Shown here in pieces: positions 1 through 13,816 of a stretch of 64,000 nucleotides of DNA. Source of the DNA: Setoptus koraiensis (Eukaryota; Arthropoda); the NCBI GenBank assembly GCA_048013815.1, contig CM106586.1, positions 4,774,001 through 4,838,000 of the forward strand, given 5' to 3'. Below the pieces are notes generated by a model. It saw only the letters and a list, made by a program, of their open reading frames with translations. It was not told the origin of the DNA and made no database searches. Position 1 is the first letter of the stretch. Every line of letters begins with the position of its first letter. The position numbers and the translations under genes were made by a program.

Positions 1-290
1 GGATCCAACCGGATAAACCAATGAATCAAATGCAATTAAATTTTGCAGTTGCGCAACTGCAACTGGAGAACAACAAATCAAATCAGCGCTCGGTTGGCAT
101 CATTTCGTGGGGCCCCATTTGATTTTACTTTATTTTATTCCATTTCGTTTTAGTGCGGCCCACTCAGTGATAGGTGCCAAACGGTGCAGCTCTGTCGAAA
201 TTGAAAGCGGGCCCCGCCAACGCCGGCACTTCCGTTTGCACATTAGCAGATTCCTGTCGGCACGAGAACCCAGTTGGCCCCGTCAGCTCT

Positions 291-410
291 TAGTTCTGGC
301 TAGTTCGGGTTAGTTCTGGCTAGTTCGGGCTAGTTCTGGCTAGTTCGGGCTAGTTCTGGCTAGTTCGGGCTAGTTCTGGCTAGTTCGGGCTAGTTCGGGC
401 TGGCTCGGGC
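291..410. repeat. Minisatellite, 20-bp unit made of two 10-bp half-units
   Basis: TAGTTCTGGC and TAGTTCGGGC alternate for about six full units, and the last copies are degenerate. I did not notice the unit elsewhere in the window. Confidence 0.9.
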
Positions 411-1210
411 TGGTCGCAACGGCTCCTACGGCGAGCTAGCCATGCGAAAGCGGGTTAACGTACCTCTTAGAGGTTGCACTTTGAGAACATAAAGCGGCAA
501 TAACGGCAACAGCAACAAAAAGAGCCCACTGGCGGCAATGTATCGCAGCGCTAGGCCAGCCATAAATACTTGGCCAGGCCCACAAACACAGGCATACATG
601 GGCTCCACTTTGGGGCCCCCGTGCGGCGGATATGACCAACAGGCCCCCGGATAGATATACGTGACGTAACTGGGCTATTCATTGAGATCACATATATATA
701 TATATGACATTTGTTCGTTAATATTTCTTGGCTCCGTCTGACTGCTGACATTTGCTGCTCGTCGTGCTTTTTTTCTTACATTTTTCAGCACTGCCAGCCC
801 GTTCGTTAGACTGCTCGCTAGCACGATGACGTGCTCTATGAATGATGATGATTATTTTAATGGTCTATTATATCTCTGTGTGTGCCCAACATATCCAGCC
901 TGGCTACAGTGGGCCCCATCTAGATTCTTTTTCGTGCGTCACAACGCTCGCATATACATAACGGCTACACATAAAGGCGCATACGAGGGGATATATATAT
1001 AAATATATTCTAGATAAATACATTCTCTGGCTGGCACATAAATACGTGCCAGGAGTATCTTTATTGAAAAGACACACAGCTGACGGATTGAAATGAACTG
1101 GTTGCGTTGGTTGCGTGGTGCGCGCTCGAAAAGTTAGTGTCTTCTTGTTTGCGAGCATTATCAATAATAGTACCAGTGGCAGCAATAATAAAAATGCCAG
1201 TTTGCATTGA

Positions 1211-1426
<216 letters not shown>

Positions 1427-3662
1427 TGACGCGGCGTGACAGTCACTGTGCAATTGGGGCCCCTTTGTGGACCCTGTGCGGGCCAAAAGCCAGAGCACAC
1501 AATGAAACCTGTCAGGCGCACATGCATATTGATGGCATTGTCATTTATGTTTATATTATTATCATTACGCTCTCACTATAAATACAAATGTATATTTTGG
1601 CGCCACTAAACTTGTCTCAATATCCAGCTATCTGTCTATGCGGCAACAACAATAGACATTTAGTATGACACAAACAATAAGCTACACGGGCCTACACAAA
1701 CGGGCCGACATTTATCAAACTTTGAATTGTCTGAATTGTTGCTCGCTCGGGCCCCAAAGTCGGGGGGCGCCTGAAGTTTGGGGCCCAGGGCCAAAATTCA
1801 GACGCCGGCAATTGGAAACAATTATGGCAAATGGGCAAATGGGTATCCCGTAATCTATTACCCATAATCTATTATCGTCTGGCCTGGCGCTGTCGCTGTC
1901 GCTGTCGCTAGTGCAGCAGACACGACACAGCGACATTACCGTCCATTTATTCGTTTGTATCCGTTTGTATCCGCTTGTATCCGTTTGTATCTGTCCGTAT
2001 GGCCTCGCTGGCGATAAACTGACAGACACGGATAAACAGACAAACGAATGGACGCATAAATAAACAGACGAATAGATAAATGAATAGATGGATAAATGAG
2101 CAGATGGGGCCGGGACACACGAGCGACACACGAGTAGTGATTTTTAGCACAAAGTAAGCTGGCCCCATTGTTATTGTTTTGCGCCCCATTGTCCCTTTGT
2201 TTCAAGCGTCACCGCGTTTCATCCATCACGGGCATTGTTTGACGATCGTTTGACACACACACACACACACACACCGGGCCACACGCTCATTATGTCACAC
2301 ACGAGGCATTATCTGTTATCGTGGCCCCAAGACCGATAAGCATCGATACTAATGAGCGCCCGCTAACAACGCCGCAACAACAATTTGACAAATTAGCATA
2401 TAAGCGCAAAAACACGAGCCCCATTGTTGCCTCACACAGTGGATGCAGTGTTATGCGGGCCACATTAGTTATACATGTATTATTATATTAGTCAGCCCAA
2501 TAGTTAGTTAGCGGCCGACATAAGCGGCGATATGCAGCAACAGCCAGTGTGTGACCACTTATAGCCACTTAAATTGTGTCTAGTCGCTAGTTTGCGACTA
2601 GCGACTTGCTTGCTCCAAATAAGCGCTCATTTATCCCTTATTTATCCCTTATTTATCCGCCCGTTGACTCAACGGAGATGAGTGTGCCCCGTGCCAGCCA
2701 ATTATTGCGACTCACTGCGTGCAATTGCAGCCAGCGCCACGCTGCCAACGCCACTGCCAGCGCCAATGAGGCCCCGATGAGTGAGGCTCCACTTGACTCG
2801 ACAAAAAGCGAGTTGCACAACTCAAGTTGCATCATTTATTTTTGCTGTCGCTGCTGATGCTGCTGAAGACCGTGCGCGACTGTTGACCAGTTGGCCAGTT
2901 GGCAAACATTGCCCAGGATGCATGCTGCTGATGCAAAATGATACCGACCAGTAATCACTGCAGCCACCAATTGAGCCGCGGCCGAATGTCCCGGCCGGTC
3001 CGAGCCGATCATCGGGCCGGCCGGGACATGTGGCCGCCGCATGCACTCGCGCCGCACACTAACCGACAACTCGGCACACCAACTGATCGGTCGGCACACG
3101 CGCTGCTCCATCGGCACAGCCACTGATCACTCGGTGCACGCAAACAGTCAATTGGTGAGCGAATGTCGGTGTGCCGACACACAGCACAATGGTAACAATT
3201 AGTGACTTTGTGACATACTAGTGACTTTGCAAAGGCAAGCCAACACCAGCAACAGCACCAACAACAACTACGGCAACAACAACAACTACGGCAACAACAA
3301 CAGCAGCGGCAACAACAACAGCAGCGGCAACAACAACAACAATACTGGCGCCGTGGCGTGCATTACGTAACACAACAAGCAGTGGTTGCATTGTTGGGAC
3401 GATGATGATCTAACAGAGACGAGACATTTGTATTTGTATGTGTATTTGCACATATTTGTATTTGTGCACAAACAGCCGGCCCGGCAATACAAAAAACAAC
3501 AACAGACAACCCTTTCGCTACGTATGCTCCGGCAGCATTGCGTAATATGCATGCACCGGCACACAGTCATTAGAGTGAGTCGAGTATGCAAACATTCCTC
3601 AAGGCATTGTGCGGCGCATAGCTCCTTTTGCGCCTTCTGCTCCGCCAATCGGCGTGCAGTAA

Positions 3663-3746
3663 CTCTAGCGACACTAGCGACTGTAGCGACTCTAGTTGCC
3701 AGAGTCACTAGAGTCTAGTTGCCAGAGTCACTAGAGTCCAGTTGCC
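3663..3746. repeat. Duplicated CTAGAGTC/GTTGCCAGAGTCA block
   Basis: Three TAGCGAC units are followed by a 22-base block (CTAGTTGCCAGAGTCACTAGAG) that occurs twice back to back, then a partial third copy. It is non-coding. Confidence 0.8.
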
Positions 3747-5819
3747 TGACCGGTCTGGTGGTCACCAATTTGTGACCCTATGCGCTGTGCGCTATGTGCT
3801 GTCCGTGGTATAGCGCTCAGCGTGCGTCGCCAGCGCACAAGCGCCACCAGTCAGTCACTTAGCGAGTAACGGTTAGGCCAACATTATACATTAAAAAACA
3901 TTAGCATATACAACGGTGACTTGTTGTCCAGTCAGCTGTTAGTTGGCGCCGGTCAGTCGTGTGGGCAGTGGCACGTATTTGCGCGTGCCTAACCAGTCGT
4001 TGAGGTCAACAATGTTCACTGTGCGCCCCCTGTCGCCGCTATCGCTGTACGCTGTGCGAATGTGTGTCACCCAAATTTGCACGCACGACGCGGAAGTTGC
4101 CAAAGTCATTTACCTAGTGGCACTGCTGGCAAGGCAGAAAGCTAAAAGCTTGCCAACTACAGCTCTGTGCAACTAATCTGACGTAACGGCCTGACGTAAG
4201 TGCTCTAAGGCAATTGTTGCAAGTAACATTTTCAATTGAGTGTGCCAACTAAACCAACTGGCACAGAGATCAACAAATGAAAATTTGCTCTTTTGAGTGC
4301 TGCTCGCCACCCACACAAACGCACATAAATATTCAATAGATTCATAGAATATCCACGGATATCCGCCACGCCACCCAAATATGGTGATCGCGTGTTAGCC
4401 GTGAATATCCATCATGGATATCCGGACTCTAGTGGCTACAGTCACCAGAGTGCTGGTGCTTTTGGCGCCAACATTAGTCCATGAGTCGGTGGCATCAATA
4501 ATGATTGTTTGCAAGTTGGCTTCCTGTTTGCCCCGTTGCAGCCAATCCAATTACCACTGCCACTGGCTGACCTAACTATGTCATGTCTGACAGTGAGTAG
4601 CTAACGAGGCAAACCACCCATTCGGGGCCCCAACTATCATTCCAAAACTGCGACTGAAATTGGTTTGTCGCCCGCTTGAATTGCCTAAAGCAGCCAAGAA
4701 AGGGTCCATCGGAAATTAAACTTTTTCCCCCGACTCTGTGAATGATTTTTTTTCTCTGATAAACTTTACGAATATTTTTTTCATAAATGCATGCGCGCCT
4801 TGCACGTGTTCTGTCGCGTTGGACGTGCGCACGTTTTTGCAATTGCAAGCAGCCCAAATCAAGATGGATACTGATTTCTCGATCGGTGAGCTGGCTGCCG
4901 CGTTGTAAAAACACGACCCATATGCACCCCATGAATAATCCAATTATCTCAAGACAGACGATGAAACAAGTTGGATAAAATAAAATCCATTTCAGCGCTT
5001 CGACGATCGATCGGGCGAGAGTGGCTCCTCTGATGTGAGCGTGCCCTAGAGAGCCGTACCTGGCGAGTCGCGATACCCGACGATCGGTCTGCCGTAGATG
5101 GATTGGTTTTTTGAGTCGTGCATGCCATCGAGTGTGTGTGTGTGTGTGTCGGGCCCCAAGTTTCCATGTGACACGGCCGTGAGTCAGTGATCGAGCTGTC
5201 TAGTCCATTAGAGGGCGCATTTTCGCGAACGATGCAGCGGCGTCATTGAATCAGTTCGGGGGCCTAAAACACGGAGTTAAAATATGGCGCGCGCACAACA
5301 ATCGAGCGATGCGATAATTAACAAAGGCACAAAGTTGTCGTTTAGCGGACTATAAATCATTGCGGGCCGATTCATCAGTGCAAAAGTGTGCCAAACTGTC
5401 GGCGCCAGTTTGGCCACCCGGCGGCCAACTTGTGAGCCCGACAGCAAACTTGTGAGCCCGACGGCCGCACAGATACCCGATACCCGGTCATCACGGTAAT
5501 GATCGGCATGATCGCTAGCCTCTAACGCCGCTATCTGGCCAGCCAGACCGGACAGCTTTACAGCGGCCGCCGGACTGAGTGACCGGGCCGGCGTTGAGCG
5601 GCGAAACGCGCGCCGAAACGGCCGGCGTGCATTCGTGTGAGCGCGAGGGCGCGGTCAACGAAAGGCCGCCGAACGGGCGCGTAAGTGGCAACCATCGGCG
5701 AGCTTACAAGCCAGTGATATATATTCAATGTGAATTCATAATGATAACAGGGGGCCAGAACAGGCTGCTTTTTGTTTATTTGCTGCCCGCTCGGCATTGT
5801 TTTGCATAAGGCGTGCGAA

Positions 5820-5846
5820 TTTATCCGCACAGCGTGTGCGGATAAA
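5820..5846. repeat. Perfect inverted repeat, 12-bp arms, 3-nt loop
   Basis: TTTATCCGCACA at 5820-5831 is the exact reverse complement of 5835-5846, with GCG between. The loop is too short for a normal small-RNA precursor. Confidence 0.8.
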
Positions 5847-6563
5847 ACGTTATCGCTCATGTTGCGCGCGTTTATGCGCCTCTATGCGCCTTTATGCGCC
5901 TTTATGCGCCTGCTGGCAGCGGCGCGGGCAACTGGGTGCCCCGCCGGCCAGCGCCCGCGACCTACCCAATCAAGCGAGTGGTCAAGCGGCCAGGTTAATG
6001 GCCAGCCTAGTAGTGATTACATACAGCGCACTGTCCGCTTACGTAACGCGCGGACAGGGTGCACGGTGTTGAATGTTTGCGTGTATCTCGCTCTCACCTG
6101 TGCCCAGTGTCAGTGAGTGTGTGTGTGTGTGTGTCGGCTATAATTTGTTTTTCTCACCCGATGCCGACACACGCACGCACTGCGCTGCGTTACGTAAGCA
6201 GCAGCACATATATTACATGACCGTTATGTTGGCGTTGCGTCAAGCCAAAACAAGCCTGCCCAGCGCGACAAAACACTGGGCAGGTGCCATTTGTTGTTGT
6301 TGTCGCTGTTGTTCTCGTTGTCGCTGTTGTTGTTGTTGTTGTTGTTGTTGTTCTCGTTGTTGATGCTGTTGGTGTCGTTGATGCCGTTGTCAAGCGACAC
6401 TTGTAACCATGAGCGGGCCATATTTTTAAGCCGCTCAACTGGCCGGCTCGTGGCCGCTTGAGGCCCCGAAAGCGGGTCAGCTGAGCGGCCAGCACTCAGG
6501 TGAAGATTACAAAGAGCTTATTGCTGATGCTGATGATGATTCATCAGCGCGCCACCACCACCG

Positions 6564-6611
<48 letters not shown>

Positions 6612-7902
6612 GCAACAACAAGCAGATAAACATCGCAGGCGCCCACCGACTTGGCCAGCACATCTGTGCGCCCTCTATGCGCGATATGCAGCATGAGCAC
6701 ACCATATTGCACAGATTGCTCGCCTGTGTTTAGGTACGATTACGCAATATTGTTGTTCTATTGCGCGCTGGCGATTTTTTCCATTTATCGCCCTCGCTCT
6801 TTGTCTCTCCTCAAGCGAGTCGCTCGGTCTAGTTACACTCGATGCGTTGTGCTCGCTCGCTCGCCCGCCCGTTGTTATTTTGAGCGGCGGGCCCCATCCG
6901 AGCCACACTTGCTCAGGCACTCACATTTGCACATCTGTCCATTTTAGCCAATTAAGCGTATGATGAAGTGCACAGAGTTGGCCGCTGTTACTGTTGCAGT
7001 TGTTGTTGTTGTCGCTGTTGTTGGCGTTGTTGTTGTTGTTGTTGGCGCTGTTGTTGGCGTTATTGCATAACCCAGTCAAGCCGCACCATATCTAGTCATA
7101 TTCAGTCACATCCAGTCGCCCTCTGGCCAGATAGATGCAGGCTGCTCGTTGGCGCCCGCCGGCCCCCATTAGGTGCGTTGCAGGCGACCCACATACCTGA
7201 CTATCTATTGGCTGAGCGGCGACACACAGCTCAGGGTCAGCGGGCCGACCTGGCCCCATTTTGAGCGTCGCCATTTGCCAGTTACGCGCCAGTAAGCCGC
7301 TCGCTGTTTCGCAGTTTCAGCTTTCAGCGTGCAGCTTGCAATGGGGGCCCCTCACATGGATGCGCGACACACAGAGCGCGTTGCAGTTTAACTAGATACA
7401 AATCGTTGCTGTGCGGCCATTATTATTATATTATCATTATTATTATTAGTACAGTTATTGCAGTTATTACTACAGTTATTGTTTTAATCAGCATCGCATC
7501 GTCGGGCATCGCTCGGCCTGCACGGCAAGCTCACCGCTTATATCCAACAATGCAGCAGTCGTGTCCGGCAGGCGACTGTCAGGTCGCTAGCGCGACAATT
7601 GTGCTGCCGGCCGCGCCACAAGCTGCACAATTAGCCCGCTCGAAACAGGTGTAATCAGTTATTCTGGTATACAGAGCGAGCAACGGCTCACCAATGTGCC
7701 AGTTGTGCTGCTCGAGATGGCCACTGATATCACTTTTGGCCCTCTACATCAGGATAGATGGGCCAGCCAAGTGCGACCTTGAACGCACCAAAATCCAAAA
7801 ACCTATCGTATCGTGCCGCAAATATCCGCCACCATGTCGCGCATATCGCGCGTATCGCGCGTTTGGGGCGCACATCGCACATATCGCGTTTATCGTGCAT
7901 AG

Positions 7903-7949
7903 ATCGCACGTAGATCGCCATGAATTGAGCATGGCGATCTGTGTGCGAT
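7903..7949. repeat. Imperfect hairpin, 20-bp arms, 7-nt loop
   Basis: The arms 7903-7922 and 7930-7949 are reverse complements except for two adjacent mismatches. The loop is AATTGAG. It sits beside a run of ATATCGCG/ATCGCAC short repeats that may have seeded it. Confidence 0.75.
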
Positions 7950-10900
7950 ATGGCGGCGATATGTGTTGCGCAACGCGTGCAACGGGCGCACCAAGCAAAC
8001 AAACGGACAAACTAACAAACTAGCGCGCAAACAAACAAATGGGCAGACAGACGGACGGACGGACGGACGGACATGGTAATGGGGCCGTAGTACTTGTTGT
8101 GCGTGTGTCGCAACACGGCCGCCATGCCAATTTCTCCTTGTCTGGCACTTATAATCTGTGCCCCTCGCCCCATAATTCTGTGCCTGTGCGCATGCATTAT
8201 GTGTGTGTGTGTGTGTGTGTGTTGGCCCAGTTAGGTGATGATGACGACACAAATGGCCAATGATGCGGCCGCCGCCGCTGGACGCAGGCCGCTCAGGTGA
8301 GCCAGACGCGAGCACAGGTGAGCCCAGGTGAGGCCGTTTCCTGTCGGGGCCCCAAATGCACATTTGATACACACACGCACACGCACAAGCGCGCACTCGT
8401 AAAGTTAGATTATATACGCACACGTAGCTCATTAATCTCCACACTCTGTGCGCACTGTGAGCCAGAGTGCGCACTCTTGGAGACGCGCACGATGATTTTT
8501 GCGTGCTGGCAGCCAGCGAGCAAGAAGTTTCATCGTGCGCAAGCTGGACGCGGCACACACAATAATTATAATCCGATAATGCCCCTCGATGGGGCCCCCG
8601 CGAGCCGACTTTTGGCCAGCGGGCGACCCGGCCATGGGTATTATTTTTGCATTAGCCATTTATAAGGGGTTGGCTTGGCGCGCGGGCCCCGAACGCCGCC
8701 GGCCGCACAGCGGCCAGCGCTAAAAAATTGAGCAATCTCGATCTGGGCAGGGGCGCAATAACGAGAGCGGGCTAATCTATTTATAGCCGGCTGCTAGGTT
8801 GTCATGAGTCAGCCAGATTCACTAGTTGCCAGCCAGGTAACCCCATCGGGGCGGCTGAGCTCGCCCGCCCGATGGCCGCTAATGGCCGGCCGCGGCTTAC
8901 GACAGCGGGCCGCCAAATATCAATTTATTACCGCCTCTGTGTGCGTGCGGCTCACGGTCGGCCCGCAGTCGGCCCACAGTCGGCCCACAGTCGGCACAGA
9001 GTCGGCACAGAGTCGGCCACAGTCGCCCCCGGCGCGGGCCCCCAATCTAAATAAGCCCCACAAAATCACATCATTTGTTTTTGCCCTTTGTAACATTTAA
9101 CCTTATTTTGGCATTTTTCGCCGCTCGCCAGCCAGACATCGAGGCGAGTCGCGACATGTGAACCGGCTCGCTTATTGCCCTTGCACCATAAATCTCTGTC
9201 ACGAATGCGACCGCTGCCCCCCCCCCCCCGCCATCGATGATGATGATAATGCCACTTGCGAGCCGCTTTCCGGTAACCCGGTTTTGCCAAATGCTGGCAA
9301 ATTCGGGCAGAGTCAGGCCGAAAATTAATGGTAAAAATTGATAATGGCCCCACTGTGTGCGCAGCGCCAGCACGGATATCACGAGACTCTGGTGTGCCGG
9401 CAATTTTGTGCAAGCTCGTGCGCACTAGTTGGCGCGCCGCGCGCCACTCGCCAGCCCATCCGGCCCAGCAATTGCGGGCCCGAAAGCGCGCACGGGCCCT
9501 AAAATAGTCGAGTGGCGCGCTTGTCGCCGTTGTCGCTGGCAACGGGCCGATTTTTTCAATTTCCCCAAATTCAATTTGCAATTTTCCATTTTCGATTTTC
9601 CCCCTTCCATTTCGCCCTCTCCATTTTCAATTTTGGGCCTCACGTCTGTACTCGTGCCTGTCGGCCAACAGGCAACCAACACGCTGGTGCGCGCCACCGG
9701 CTGCATGGGGCCCCGCGAACCTGTCATGTGTGAGTGTCGCCAGCCAGAGCAACAACAAGTAGCCCGGGTACAAGTGAAAATTGAAGCGGAAGCGCCGCCG
9801 AAAGCGATACAAATTTAAAACGATTCCCGCCCGATCTGTCGAGAGACGCCCGACAACAAAGAGTTGGCAACGTTGATTGCCACTTGTTCGTTTGTCATAT
9901 ATACACAAATATCTCGCTGGATATTTGTGTTTGATATTTGTACGGGCCGCGACAATGCAGTCGCCGTTGTTACCTAAGTCGGCTTGTTGTTGTCGTTGTT
10001 GTCGTATTATTTGCTTTGCTGTGCCATTGTGCGCCTCTAACGGTCTAGTGGTTGCGCCATTGTGTTGCGCTCGACCGGCCGGCCAAGTTGACTTTGGCTG
10101 CGCCTCGCGCTATCCAATCGATGCCAGTGCCATTCAATTGGATCAATCGGGGCCTCAAACTGGCACTCCGACGGCTCCAACGGTCGCTCGCTTGCTCGAA
10201 CTCGAACGTTCGGCCGACTCAGGCTCAAACTGGCGCCTCAACCAATTGACGGCCAATGGGCACAATGGCAGCGGCTCTCTGTCATCGTCGTGTTGATAAG
10301 AGAAGCCAACAACCATTGTCCAACAATGAATCCACCATTGAGCCTCAGCGCACTGAGGCCCCGCCGCGCACAGGCTAAGAATGCCAGTGCGGCCGTCGAA
10401 TTGGCCAGCCATTCTTATCACTAGAGTGACAACTTGAGCTGGCTACTTGGCGCTGGCAATGATATCGTGGTCGTTGTGCGCTTGCAACAGCCAGCGACAA
10501 CCGGCAACAACCAACAACAACCGACAACAACCGACAACAACCGGCAACAACCGGCAACAACCGGCAGCCACTCGCGACCAGACACCAGCCAGCAGCGATG
10601 AGCTTTCAATCAATCCGAATCGATAAAGGATAAATGATATAATATATTATATATAATATTATATATAATATAAATGGCAGGCTGGCGGTCATCAAATGGA
10701 CATATGACAAGTGTCACACTTAGTAGCTGGCGGCCCCTCTCGGTTCATTCACTTGACTTGTTTTGTTGCGCCAATAAAGGGGCCCCCGCTCAGTGGCTGC
10801 CTCTTTGTTCGGGCCGGGATCCGTCGGCAACTAAGCCCAGGGATAAGATGCCGCTATCGTGGGTAAGTCGCTAATAAGCCGGCTCGCCATCAAAAATATA

Positions 10901-11345
10901 GATGGACGTTGCTGCGGCCACCGCTAGACCACACGCACACACACGGTGCGGTATGGCACAGCCCCATCGTCCGAATGGTCGTCGTCGGCTGGACCGGGCC
11001 GGGTCGGGCCGCTGTGGACGGTGACCGGCGCTGCAATGTGCCGCTGCCGCCAGGGGCGGGTACGCTTGCAAACTGCACACTACGGGTTGCACAATAGCGC
11101 CGCCCGCGTGGGCGTATTGTGTCCGGCCAAGGGCGCACCCCCAAAAACCCGGACCGGGCGGGCTTGCGGACAGACGGACAAGCAAAGTGTGCGGGCGGCG
11201 GGAAATGTTTCCGCGGGGGCACAAGTGGAGGCGACAAGACAGGCCAGAGGGCAGCCAACAAAAATACATTTTGTTTGTTTGCTCATGTCGGACACACACG
11301 CACACATGTATTATGTTGCATAATAATCACATACAAACAGCTCTA

Positions 11346-11348
<3 letters not shown>

Positions 11349-11440
<92 letters not shown>
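11349..11440. repeat. (GT)46 dinucleotide microsatellite
   Basis: Forty-six uninterrupted GT units (92 nt), the longest simple repeat outside the Prickle glutamine tract. Such a run can adopt Z-DNA and is expected to be length-polymorphic. The cysteine/valine-rich and threonine/histidine-rich frames across it are artefacts. Confidence 0.97.
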
Positions 11441-11442
<2 letters not shown>

Positions 11443-13666
11443 AGCAAGTGCCATTGTCAATTGTAACGGATTCATTCATCGTGTTTGTGTGCGGTTGCAA
11501 TGATGACGCAATAGGCACTTTGCGCGTACACACACACACACACACACATACTTTGCATATAATGCCGCTGTATGGCGCCATTACAATACAAACAAACAGT
11601 TTCAAGTTTTGACGAACAGCAAGCGGACGGGCACTGATTTTGCATAGTTTTGCATACAGTCGGGCTTAGTGTTGGCTTAGCGAGGACAATGTTTCAACGC
11701 TAATGCGCACACATTGTGGCGAGCCAAAAAGCGAGCCAAAATCCGGGGCCCCAAGACCGCCGAGAGGGCTCAGAAGTCAGCGATGCAAATCAGCGCCATT
11801 CATCTATTTACAGTTGTCTATCTATGCTGGTGTGCGCGTACACTGCGCGTCCATGCTGGTCCGGTCCGGTCCGGTCCGGTCTGGTCCGGTCCGGTCTGGT
11901 TCGGTCTGGCCTAGACTGGTCACTTTTCAGCACGCCTCTTGTCACGTTGTGTCTCAAACGTGGCTCGTGCGTCTCTCATGCATGCGGATATTTATAGATA
12001 TAGTTACGTAATAAATAGCGAGAGCTCGTCGATTTGCAAGTCATTTTGCGTGTGACAGTTTTATGTGTGCGCCGGCCGGCCAGCCTATTTATTTATAGCC
12101 GAGCACGAGATGGGCAACTGGCCGAAATAAGCGCACTCTTAGCCGATCGTGTCCAGCCGAGCCAAATGGCCGAAGCGAAGAAAAAATAGAATTTTGCACA
12201 AATTCGCGCCACAGGCCCCCCCCCCATAAAATGCACGAGCCGCGTTTGTTTTACAATGAACGCGGCAAACGACGAGCCCAATGCCGAGCGAATCTAATGC
12301 AAGTGCCACGACAACCGACGACAGCAACTCTGAATAAGAGCTGGCTAAGCTCGGATATTTCACTTTGTGTAGTGCGTGCCCACAACGACAAACCGACTAG
12401 CGGCAAGTGGCCGCACACTTGACCGGAAGTAGCTTCCACAGTCAAGTGTGTGCGTCAGTGGCAGTGGTGGAGTTGAGAGACTGGACACTAGGGCGAACAC
12501 TGCACACCCCGTTGCCAGTGTCCAGTGACTAGAGGCTGTTACGCAATCTGTGTCTAGGCCATTGTGTCTAACGTCTAACCACATTGTGCCAGTGTGGCCA
12601 GACGCGGCCAGACGCGGCCAGACAGAGTCTGATAGAGATCTGTCTCGATCTGATTTAACTCTGTCGCTCGGTCGTTGTTTGTGGTCTTGGAATGGTCACC
12701 GCAGCGCTCGTCATGAGCGCAGCGCACAGTTTGTGTACTGCATCTAAGCGTTACTTTTGGTTCACTTGCAACAGCATAAATGGCCTTGCTTACACCAACA
12801 ACGTTGAGACATTTGTGCGGCCAGACTTGGACGCTTGGAGGCGCTTACAAACTGGCGCGCGCACGCGGTTAAAAGGCACTTACAAACTAGAAACTAATAG
12901 ACATTTAATGACTTCGCCAATCTTGTTGGCTGGCGCGCACCGATGATTTGTGCCACGTTGTGTGTCTCGTGCGCGCCAATTGTGTGTGCTCAAGACAGAA
13001 TAAAAGATGGCGACAATGGCCTGTTCATAGTTATATAAGTTGTGTATAACATGTTATATAACTTGGCTTGTCGGCAGTTGACTTGTGCGCGAGTGCGAAT
13101 GATCAACAACAACAACAACAACAACAACACCGACAGCAGCACTGACAGCAGCAACAACAACAACCACAACAACAACAACAACGGCCACCACCACGACGTG
13201 CGCACAAGTGGACATGGCGGCCATAGTCCGCTAGCCATCAATAAATAACGCACAGCGCACATATTGATGATATGAATTGAAAATAGATTGGTGTTGCCTG
13301 TATGAGCAGCGATTGAATTGTCACATATTGCATTGTGACAATGGCCAGTTGGCGCCCCCAACACTCAAAACCAATCTAGGCCACGCTGTTACGTAACGTT
13401 ACACGTGCACATACTGTGTGTGCGTATACACACACGCGCACAAAATAAAGCTAAATAATAATATCTATCAATGGCTGTCGTCGTTGGCTTGCGGTACCAC
13501 AAACAGCCTCTAGCTCCGTTCGCGACTTGCACCATACACAGGCCCATGTTAGCTTGGCAGCAGCCATCATTTGTGCCAACAGCAACACCGACAACGACAA
13601 CACCGACAACAACAACAACGGCAACAACAACAACGACAACCAAACATATGATTCCTTTTTCGCTAA

Positions 13667-13704
<38 letters not shown>

Positions 13705-13787
13705 AGCACAACAGATGTATGTATTGGAGAATTGAAGCGGCTTGACACCGTTCAACTTGTGTGAGCCAACTTCCAATCCAATCCACT

Positions 13788-13816
13788 CACGTGACATGTC
13801 ACGTGTTACGTAACAC
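13788..13816. promoter_or_regulatory. Compound palindrome: two CACGTG E-boxes beside a TTACGTAA site
   Basis: An 18-bp perfect palindrome (13788-13805) has CACGTG at both ends. It abuts the 14-bp palindrome GTGTTACGTAACAC (13803-13816). CACGTG is the classical bHLH E-box and TTACGTAA the preferred site of PAR-bZIP/E4BP4-type factors. Both motifs are seen directly. A regulatory role is inference, and no nearby gene start was found. Confidence 0.4.

Larger units (their letters stand above)
5171..10300. other. Gene-free, repeat-rich non-coding DNA
   Basis: No recognisable protein. Open frames such as those at 7890-8558 and 9066-9581 (- strand) have composition and repeat content typical of chance frames in GC-rich DNA. 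It holds GTT/CAA triplet runs (about 6296-6400, 6565-6612, 6995-7065), an ACGG run (8047-8071), a GT run (8200-8221), a TATGCGCCT repeat (5872-5912) and a GTCGGCCCACA-type repeat (8958-9022). About ten GGGCCC palindromes, TTACGTAA at 6039-6046 and 6190-6197, and hairpins at 5820-5846 and 7903-7949 are also present. Confidence 0.6.

Noticed and set aside
8290-8335. CAGGTGAG words as recursive splice sites in a giant eag intron
   Set aside because: They lack the pyrimidine tract expected before a ratchet point, and similar words occur on both strands.
7890-8558. 222-codon minus-strand open frame
   Set aside because: It crosses ACGG and GT repeats, has no domain or conserved motif, and competes with + strand frames. 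It is likely chance.
9066-9581. 171-codon minus-strand open frame
   Set aside because: Composition is Arg/Ala/Gly-rich as in GC-rich chance frames, it includes a C/G homopolymer, and no homology is recognised.
10640-10672. AT-only palindrome as a TATA promoter or origin
   Set aside because: Simple-sequence symmetry, with no gene start or other supporting element nearby.
11349-11440. Cys/Val-rich and Thr/His-rich frames
   Set aside because: They are translations of the GT microsatellite.
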